A DNA stretch of 64,000 nt from Thermus brockianus. Its GTDB lineage: Bacteria; Deinococcota; Deinococci; Deinococcales; Thermaceae. Positions 58,605 through 64,000 of this stretch are shown here, in pieces. The DNA is taken from the NCBI RefSeq assembly GCF_021462505.1, contig NZ_JAKEDV010000001.1, positions 310,439 to 374,438 of the forward strand, written 5' to 3'. The stretch's first letter is position 1, and the number at the start of each line of letters is the position of its first letter. Below the pieces are notes generated by a model. That model did not search any database. It was not told the DNA's origin and saw only the letters and a program-made list of their open reading frames with translations. The position numbers and the translations under genes were made by a program.

Positions 58605-60066
58605 CTTCCACCTCCAAAAGGCTTTGGTAGGCCCAGGAAGCGGACTGGCCTAAGCCGCAGAGGCTTCCTTTTAGGGTTTCCGCCAGGTCCTGCACCAGGG
58701 CCCGGTTCCGCTCGCGCCGCCGCACCATCTCCACCTGCACCGCCGTGCCCAAGGGGCAGGGGAAGCACTTGCCGCAGGACTCCTCCTTGAGGAAGTGGAC
58801 CAGGCCCAGAAGCACCTCCCAGAGGTCCACGGCAGGGCCAAAGGCCACGATGGCCCCAGCCCCCAAGGGAAGCCGCTCTTTAAAGCGCAAGGGGAAGGCG
58901 AAGTCCCGGGTGAAGACCCCCGCCGCTCCCCCCAGGAGCACCGCTTGGAGTTCGCTTGGCTCCCTCCCAGCCCGGCGCAGGGCCTCCCCTAAGGGCGTGC
59001 CTAAGGGGAGCTCGTAAAGCCCAGGGTGGGCCACGTCCCCGCTTATGGAAAAGAGCTTGGGCTCGCGGGCGCGCCAGGTACCGGGACCTTCCCGGAGGAT
59101 GAGGGGGAGGTTGGCCAGGGTTTCCACGTTCTGCACCAGGGTGGGCCTCCCCCAAAGCCCCTTTTCCCCGGGGAAGGGCGGCTTGAGCCGGGGCTCGGCC
59201 CGCTTGCCTTCCATGGACTCTAGAAGGGCGGTCTCCTCGCCGCAGATGTAGAGCCCGCCGCTTCGGAATACTTCCATGGGCACGGGGAGGAGGCCGGCCT
59301 CTTCCAGTTCGCCCAGGGCCTTTTGCAGGCTTTCCTGCGCTGCCTCAAACTCTTCCCGCACGTAGAGGTATACCCTTTCCGCCCCCACGGCCAAGGCGGC
59401 GAGGAGGGCGCCCTCTAGGACCAAGAAGGGGTGGTGTTCCAGGAGGAAGCGGTCCTTGAAGTTGCCGGGCTCGGACTCGTCGGCGTTCACCACCAGGTAC
59501 TTGGGGGCGGCACCCCGGGCCACGGCCCGCATCTTCACGTGGGCGGGGAAGGCGGCCCCGCCCCGGCCCAAAAGCCCCGCCTCCTCCACGGCCCTTAGAA
59601 CCCCTTCGGGGCTAGCCCCTCCCTGGAGGAGGGCCGCGAGGGCCTGGAGCCCTCCCAAGGCCCGGTACTGGGCCAGGGAGAGGATGGGTTCTGGGGGAAG
59701 GAGGTGCTTCCCGCGGCCCAGGTTGAAGGGGAGACGGAAGTCCCTAAAGGATACCAGGCGTCCCTGCCACTCCACGAAGCGCCCCTCCGGGGTGAAGCGG
59801 AGGTAGATGGGGGAGAGGGCCTCGAGGCCCAAGGGGGGGTAGCTTCCGTCCGCCGCTTCCCGTAGCCGGGCGAAGCCCCGGGCCCGGGCCACGGGGTCGT
59901 CCACCAGGAGGCGGCCTTGGGGTAGGCCGCGGTAGCGGGGGTAGTAGCGCACCACCCCCCAGGCCTGGGCCAGGGGTACCCTGGCAAGCCGCGCCGCCTC
60001 GGCCACCTTCTCCTCCGTGAGGGGTAGCCGGGCGTCCAGGAGGGGGAGGAGGCTTGGGTTTTCCAT
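58594..60066 (-). CDS. NuoE/NuoF-like NADH-binding subunit of formate dehydrogenase
   Basis: A 490-residue flavoprotein. Residues about 1-120 look like the helical part of NuoE followed by a linker but have no Cys set for the NuoE 2Fe-2S cluster. The NuoF part has GLLGRGGAAFPAHVKMRAVA (FMN/NADH loop), VVNADESEPGNFKDRFLLEH, YICGEETALLESMEGKRAEP, TLVQNVETLANLP and the 4Fe-4S cysteines ESCGKCFPCPLG with a later LCGLGQ. It exchanges electrons with NAD. The shortened N-terminus suggests loss of the NuoE cluster or a fused remnant. Confidence 0.85.
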   Translation of the reverse strand: MENPSLLPLLDARLPLTEEKVAEAARLARVPLAQAWGVVRYYPRYRGLPQGRLLVDDPVARARGFARLREAADGSYPPLGLEALSPIYLRFTPEGRFVEWQGRLVSFRDFRLPFNLGRGKHLLPPEPILSLAQYRALGGLQALAALLQGGASPEGVLRAVEEAGLLGRGGAAFPAHVKMRAVARGAAPKYLVVNADESEPGNFKDRFLLEHHPFLVLEGALLAALAVGAERVYLYVREEFEAAQESLQKALGELEEAGLLPVPMEVFRSGGLYICGEETALLESMEGKRAEPRLKPPFPGEKGLWGRPTLVQNVETLANLPLILREGPGTWRAREPKLFSISGDVAHPGLYELPLGTPLGEALRRAGREPSELQAVLLGGAAGVFTRDFAFPLRFKERLPLGAGAIVAFGPAVDLWEVLLGLVHFLKEESCGKCFPCPLGTAVQVEMVRRRERNRALVQDLAETLKGSLCGLGQSASWAYQSLLEVEGAA

Positions 60067-60081
60067 GGTTCAAGCTTACCC

Positions 60082-61125
60082 CTACAGGAGGCGAAGCCCG
60101 GGAAAGCGTTGGAGGAGGGCCTGGCGGAAGCTTTCCAGGCCCGTTTCGGGCACCAGGGCCACCACCGCCCCGCCAAAGCCTGCCCCCGTGAGCTTGGCCC
60201 CGTAGGCGCCCGCCTGTAGGGCCGCCTCCACCAGGGCGTCCAGCTCGGGAAGGCTCACCTCGTAGTCCCGGGAGAGGGAGCGGTGGCTTTGCGTCATGAG
60301 CTCGCCAAAGCCCCGGGCGTCCCCCCGCCTTAGGGCCTCTACCCCCCGAAGCACCCGCAGGTTCTCGCTCACGATGTGCCGGGCCCGCTTGTCCAAGGGG
60401 GCGGGGAGGCTTTCCACCAGGCAAAGGTCCTGCACCTGGCGCAAGGAGGGCACCCCAAGCCGCCTGGCCGCCTCCTCCGCCTCCAGGCGCCTCTCGTTGT
60501 ACCCGGCCTCGGCCAGGCGCCGCTTGAGCCCCAGGTCCAGGACCACCACCTGGCTCCCTGGGGGCAGGGGCAGGTTCTCGTGGGCCAGGGTCTTGGTGTC
60601 CAGGAAAAGCGCCTTGCCCACCTCGCCCAGGCTCGCCGCCATCTGGTCCATGAGGCCGCACCGGACCCCCACGTATTCCACCTCCGCCTTTTGCGAAAGG
60701 AGGGCCACCTCCAGGTCGCTCAGGGGCAGGCGGTAAAGGGCCCTAAGGGCTTTTAGGGCCGCCACCTCGAGGGCCGCCGAACTGGAAAGCCCGGCCCCCA
60801 TGGGCACCTGGCTTTTCACGTAGAACCGGGCCCCGGGCACGGGGTGCCCCGCCTCCCTCAGGGCCCAGACCACCCCCAAAAGGTAGTCCAGGAAGTCCCC
60901 CTGGGGGCCGCTTTGGAGGGGTCTGGCGCGGAGCTCCTTGAGGTTTTCGCTGTAGGCCTCCACCCTGCCCTCGGCCCGCCCCGCCTCCACCTGGGTGACG
61001 TAGGGGAGAGGCGTGGGCAGGACGTAGCCCTCCTGGTAGTCCGTGTGCTCGCCGAGAAGGTTCACCCGGCCCGGGGCCTTGGCGCTGGCCTCGGGCAGGA
61101 CGCCGAAGACTTCTTGATAGCCCAT
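60082..61125 (-). CDS. galK: Galactokinase
   Basis: A 347-residue GHMP kinase. The galactokinase signature GRVNLLGEHTDYQEGYVLP is complete, the ATP loop is PMGAGLSSSAALEVAAL, the catalytic Asp lies in GLMDQMAASLG, and the third motif is KLTGAGFGGAVVALVPE. It phosphorylates galactose to galactose 1-phosphate. No other Leloir genes are next to it, and it lies 7 bp after the ZnuA-like gene and 15 bp before the formate dehydrogenase genes, a mixed operon. Confidence 0.95.
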   Translation of the reverse strand: MGYQEVFGVLPEASAKAPGRVNLLGEHTDYQEGYVLPTPLPYVTQVEAGRAEGRVEAYSENLKELRARPLQSGPQGDFLDYLLGVVWALREAGHPVPGARFYVKSQVPMGAGLSSSAALEVAALKALRALYRLPLSDLEVALLSQKAEVEYVGVRCGLMDQMAASLGEVGKALFLDTKTLAHENLPLPPGSQVVVLDLGLKRRLAEAGYNERRLEAEEAARRLGVPSLRQVQDLCLVESLPAPLDKRARHIVSENLRVLRGVEALRRGDARGFGELMTQSHRSLSRDYEVSLPELDALVEAALQAGAYGAKLTGAGFGGAVVALVPETGLESFRQALLQRFPGLRLL

Positions 61126-61132
61126 GCCCCTA

Positions 61133-61975
61133 TTATGGGCAAAGGGCCTTCAGGTTGTGGTCCAGGAGGGCCAGGTAGGTGGGTACCCTGGCGTCCAGGG
61201 TGTCCGTGTAGAGGAGGGCGATCCGGGCCCCTAGGGCCTCCGCCAGGGCTTTTAGGGCGGTGCCCCCGAACTGGGGCTCGGCGAGGAGGAGCTTTACCCC
61301 TTCCCGCTTGGCCTTCTCTAGGAGGGCGAGGAAGCGCCTGCTCCCCACCTCCTGGGTCCCGCTCCCGCTTAGGGTGCCCACCACGACGAGGCCGTAGCGG
61401 CGGGCGAAGTAGCGGAAGGCGTCGTGCTGGGCCACCACCTTGACCCCATTAAGGCCGCAGGCCCGAAAGGCCTGGTCCCGCCTTTCCACCTCCTTTTGGA
61501 AGCGGCGGAGGTTGGCCTCGTAGAGGGCCTTCCCTCCCGGGTCCAGGCGGATAAGCTCCTCTGCGATGCGCTCGGCGTAGCGCAGGGCGTAGGTGGGGTC
61601 TAGCCAGAGGTGCGGGTCGCAGGGGCCGTGGGCGTGTTCGTCGGCGTGGGGCGCTTCCTCGCAGATGAGCCCGGGCATCCCTTCCCCGAGGCGCACCACC
61701 CGCGCCCCCTTGGGGAGGAGGTTTTGGAGCTTGGGCAGGAAGGGCTCGAGGCCGAGGCCGTTGGCGAAAAGGATCCGGCTTCGGGATAGGGCTTTGGCCA
61801 CCGCCGGGGTGGGCTCAAAGGTGTGGGGGTCGGCCCCGGGGGGCACCACCGCCACCACCTCCACCCGCTTGCTCCCCACCTGCCCCACCAGGTCCGCCAG
61901 GATGGGGGTGGTGGCCGCCACCCGCACCTGGGCCAGGGCGGGAGCCAGAAGGAAAAAGGCCCATAGGCGCCACAT
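61133..61975 (-). CDS. znuA: Zinc/manganese ABC transporter substrate-binding protein (ZnuA-like)
   Basis: A 280-residue cluster A-I metal-binding protein. Signal peptide LWAFFLLAPALA, then VRVAATTPILADLVGQVGS, the first metal His in GADPHTFEPTP, a short His-rich loop (HADEHAHGPCDPHLWLDP), VAQHDAFRYFARRYGL as further ligands and the late Asp in YTDTLDARVPTYLALL. The His-rich loop favours zinc. Permease and ATPase genes are not adjacent. The operator-like TGATAACGCAATCTCA upstream would suit Zur control. Confidence 0.88.
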   Translation of the reverse strand: MWRLWAFFLLAPALAQVRVAATTPILADLVGQVGSKRVEVVAVVPPGADPHTFEPTPAVAKALSRSRILFANGLGLEPFLPKLQNLLPKGARVVRLGEGMPGLICEEAPHADEHAHGPCDPHLWLDPTYALRYAERIAEELIRLDPGGKALYEANLRRFQKEVERRDQAFRACGLNGVKVVAQHDAFRYFARRYGLVVVGTLSGSGTQEVGSRRFLALLEKAKREGVKLLLAEPQFGGTALKALAEALGARIALLYTDTLDARVPTYLALLDHNLKALCP

Positions 61976-61983
61976 GCCAAGAA

Positions 61984-61999
61984 TGATAACGCAATCTCA
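61984..61999 (-). promoter_or_regulatory. Imperfect Zur/Fur-like inverted repeat before znuA
   Basis: TGATAACGCAATCTCA (16 bp) has matching ends TGA/TCA and a GC centre, about 10-25 bp before the znuA ATG, within AATGATAAC that looks like half a Fur-family box. The palindrome is imperfect, so the call is tentative. Confidence 0.3.
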
Positions 62000-62034
62000 C
62001 TAGAAGCGCAACGCCCCTGCCGTGGGCGCTAAGG

Positions 62035-62040
62035 TATAAT
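62035..62040 (+). promoter_or_regulatory. -10 element of the aminotransferase gene (leaderless)
   Basis: A perfect TATAAT ends 8 nt before the ATG, which puts the transcription start within a base or two of the start codon. No Shine-Dalgarno sequence lies between. Confidence 0.6.
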
Positions 62041-62048
62041 CCGCACAC

Positions 62049-63371
62049 ATGGACCTTAAGGCCCTTCACAAACGGCATGTCCTCACCCCCTGGGTGGCCC
62101 AGGGTTCCCTGAACCCGCCCTTGGTGGTGCGGGGCGAGGGGGTCTGGCTTTGGGATGCGGAGGGCCACCGCTACCTGGACCTCTCCGCCGGGCTCGTGGC
62201 GGTGAACCTGGGGCACGGCCACCCCAAGGTGGTGAAGGCCATCGCCGAGCAGGCGGCCACCCTGGCCTACGCCGCTCCAAGCCTCTTCCACGACAAGCGG
62301 GCCCTTCTCGCCAAGGCGCTTTCCGACCTCGCCCCGTGGCCGGAAGGGGCCAGGGTCTTCTTCACCCCCTCGGGGGCGGAGGCCAACGAGGACGCCCTCA
62401 AGTTCGTCCGCCACCTCACGGGGCGGTTTAAGGTCCTCGCCGCCTACCGCTCCTTCCACGGGGCCACCCATGGGGCGGCGAGCCTCACGGGGGAGAACCG
62501 CCGCTTTCCCGCGGAACCGGGCATCCCGGGGGTGGTGCACTTCTTCGCCCCGTACCCCTACCGGAGCCCTTTTTACACGGATGACCCCAAGGAGGAGGTG
62601 CAAAGGGCCTTGGACCACCTGGAAAGGGTCCTCCTCCACGAGGACCCTTACCGGGTAGCCGCCCTCTTCCTGGAGCCCGTGGTGGGCTCCAACGGGGTCA
62701 TCGTCTACCCCGAGGGGTACCTGGAGGGGGTGCGGGCCCTATGCGACCGCTACGGCATCCTCCTGGTCTTTGACGAGGTGATGACGGGCTTCGGCCGGGT
62801 GGGGGCGGCCTTCGCCGCGGAGCGCTTTGGGGTGGTCCCCGACCTCATCACCTTCGCCAAGGGGGTGACCTCCGCCTACGTGCCTTTAGGCGGCGTCCTG
62901 GTGCGGGAGCGCCTGGCGGAGCGCTTTGACGAAACCCCTCTCCCCACGGGGCACACCTACGCCGGCCACCCCCTGGCGGTGGCGGCGGGGCTTGCGGCGG
63001 TGGAGGCCTACCGGGAGGAGGGCCTCTTTGAGCGAGCCCTGGCCCTGGAGGGCTTTTTCCGGGAGGCCCTTTTGGCTCTAAAGGAAAGGCACCCCGTGGT
63101 GGGGGAGGTGCGGGGGCTTGGGGCCTTCTTCGGCCTGGAACTGGTGAGGGACCGGGAAACCAAGACGCCCCTTTCCCCCTGGCACGCCCCTTTTAGCCCG
63201 CCCATGCAACGGCTCCTCCAGGCCCTCTTCCAGGAGGGCGTCTACCTTCTTGCCAAGCACAACATCCTCCTCGTGGCCCCGCCCCTCACCATCCGGGAGG
63301 AGGAGTTCTTGGAAGGCGTAGAGCGGCTTTCCCGCGCCCTGAGGCGGGTGGAGGTGGAGGCCTTGGGGTAG
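62049..63371 (+). CDS. Class III (GABA/ornithine-type) PLP aminotransferase
   Basis: A 440-residue class III aminotransferase: GVWLWDAEGHRYLDLSAGL, FFTPSGAEANEDALKFVR, YRSFHGATHGAASLTGENR, FDEVMTGFGRVGAAFAAERF and the PLP lysine in ITFAKGVTSAYVPLGG, then PTGHTYAGHPLAVAAGLAAV. It moves the amino group of an omega-amino compound to a 2-oxo acid. The pattern fits 4-aminobutyrate, taurine or beta-alanine transaminases as well as others; substrate cannot be fixed from sequence. Divergent from znuA across 73 bp. Confidence 0.88.
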   Translation: MDLKALHKRHVLTPWVAQGSLNPPLVVRGEGVWLWDAEGHRYLDLSAGLVAVNLGHGHPKVVKAIAEQAATLAYAAPSLFHDKRALLAKALSDLAPWPEGARVFFTPSGAEANEDALKFVRHLTGRFKVLAAYRSFHGATHGAASLTGENRRFPAEPGIPGVVHFFAPYPYRSPFYTDDPKEEVQRALDHLERVLLHEDPYRVAALFLEPVVGSNGVIVYPEGYLEGVRALCDRYGILLVFDEVMTGFGRVGAAFAAERFGVVPDLITFAKGVTSAYVPLGGVLVRERLAERFDETPLPTGHTYAGHPLAVAAGLAAVEAYREEGLFERALALEGFFREALLALKERHPVVGEVRGLGAFFGLELVRDRETKTPLSPWHAPFSPPMQRLLQALFQEGVYLLAKHNILLVAPPLTIREEEFLEGVERLSRALRRVEVEALG

Positions 63372-63380
63372 GCTTTAGGG

Positions 63381-64000
63381 GTGCGGCGGCTTGCGGACCT
63401 CTATTCCCTTCTGGCCTCCCTGGAGGGTAAGCCCTACCCCTTTTACAAGGACCTGAAGGGCCTCTGGCAAGGGGAAGGCTTCGCCTTGCGCTTCGTGCAC
63501 GTGCAAGGGGACCCCTTCGCAAGCCCCTCGGTCCTGGAGGTGCGCTACCCCAAAGAGGCCCTGGACCGCCTCCGGGTCTATGGCGTGGCGGCGGGGCGGG
63601 TGGCGGTGGAGGATTTTCTCCTGAGAAGCCTCAAGGAGCGGCTTCGGGCCCTTCCCCCTATTGGCGGCATGGGCCACTCGGGGGAGGTGCGGGTGGAGGT
63701 GGAAAGCCCCAAGGTCCTAAAGCGGGCCGGGGCCCATTTGGGGGAAGAGGGGCTTTTCCTCCGCTTCCGCTTAGGCCTTCCCGCCCAGGGGCGGCGCATC
63801 CTGGGCAAGGAGGCGGCGAGGCTTTTTAGGGCTCTTGCCGAGCACCTCCGGGGCTTTCTCCTGGAGTTGGACGAAAGGGGGCTTCTCCGCCACGTGCACC
63901 AGGCGGAGGACTTCGCCCATATCCAGGAGAGGCTTCCCGAGCGGGGCCTCGTGGCCTTCGTGGGGGAGGGGAGCGTGCTTCCCCGGGAAAGCGGGGTGAG
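63381..64000 (+). CDS. COG3044-type predicted ABC-class ATPase (3' end outside window)
   Basis: The frame runs from the GTG at 63381, 9 bp after the aminotransferase stop, to the window edge without a stop. The 206 visible residues include YPFYKDLKGLWQGEGFALRF, VHVQGDPFASPSVLEVRYP, GRVAVEDFLLRSLKERL, LGLPAQGRRILGKEAARLF and RGLVAFVGEGSVLPRESGV. This is the N-terminal half of the predicted ABC-class ATPase family COG3044; the Walker motifs would lie in the missing part. Function is unknown in the family. Confidence 0.75.
   Translation, partial: MRRLADLYSLLASLEGKPYPFYKDLKGLWQGEGFALRFVHVQGDPFASPSVLEVRYPKEALDRLRVYGVAAGRVAVEDFLLRSLKERLRALPPIGGMGHSGEVRVEVESPKVLKRAGAHLGEEGLFLRFRLGLPAQGRRILGKEAARLFRALAEHLRGFLLELDERGLLRHVHQAEDFAHIQERLPERGLVAFVGEGSVLPRESGV

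Overview
The window reads as a piece of a Thermus chromosome, close to T. thermophilus. It is very GC-rich with G/C-ending codons, genes overlap or sit a few bases apart, many starts look leaderless, and many proteins match known Thermus ones: a 369-residue N-acylamino acid racemase, a 408-residue M29 aminopeptidase, a 575-residue PolX, UDGb and a standalone MnmD-like methyltransferase. No rRNA, tRNA, CRISPR array, insertion sequence or prophage was seen. These identifications come from reading motifs; no database search was run.

Layout. 1-5.2 kb is a leftward operon: DUF554 membrane protein, GatC, SerRS, NSAR racemase, GNAT acyltransferase and a TRZ/ATZ-type amidohydrolase cut by the window edge. 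5.2-12.7 kb holds tRNA modification and envelope or sugar genes: MnmD, NodB deacetylase, MFS, one GT2, three GT4 and Pcp. 12.7-16.5 kb carries DegV and Mfd. 16.5-33.1 kb is the most unusual part, a lipid-oxidation island. A leftward operon SCP2 - Zn-alcohol dehydrogenase - R2-like ligand-binding oxidase (R2lox) - aldehyde dehydrogenase is divergent from a rightward run of TPR protein, acyl-CoA ligase, lipoprotein, outer-membrane barrel candidate, UbiB/ABC1 kinase and small coiled-coil protein, followed by the beta-oxidation genes (3-hydroxyacyl-CoA dehydrogenase/enoyl-CoA hydratase, thiolase, acyl-CoA dehydrogenase). Much of it is visibly lower in GC than its flanks.

33.1-48.6 kb is mixed housekeeping: CysS, Hsp33 with an extra C-terminal Cys motif, UspA, O-acetylhomoserine sulfhydrylase, M29 aminopeptidase, pyruvate:ferredoxin oxidoreductase with a DHOD-like partner, PolX, UDGb, a LuxR-type regulator and a carboxyltransferase. 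48.7-51.5 kb is an acyl-CoA dehydrogenase - EtfB - EtfA operon. 51.6-56 kb has a multi-GAF/PAS histidine kinase, a single-domain receiver and a Tat-exported TRAP binding protein. 56-60 kb is an NAD-linked formate-dehydrogenase-like complex, followed by galactokinase, a ZnuA-like protein, a class III aminotransferase and the start of a COG3044 ATPase.

The main observation is a shared 15-bp imperfect palindrome, core GACCnRGT, lying over the -10 element of four promoters: DegV, the SCP2-ADH-R2lox-ALDH operon, the beta-oxidation operon, and the acyl-CoA dehydrogenase/ETF operon. It agrees with the operator I recall for the T. thermophilus acyl-CoA-responsive repressor FadR (13-14 of 15 positions). 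This suggests that R2lox, an oxidase of unknown physiological role, is part of an acyl-CoA-controlled lipid catabolism system that also includes envelope uptake candidates and a DegV/FakB-type fatty-acid carrier. The sites are read from sequence; the regulon is inference.
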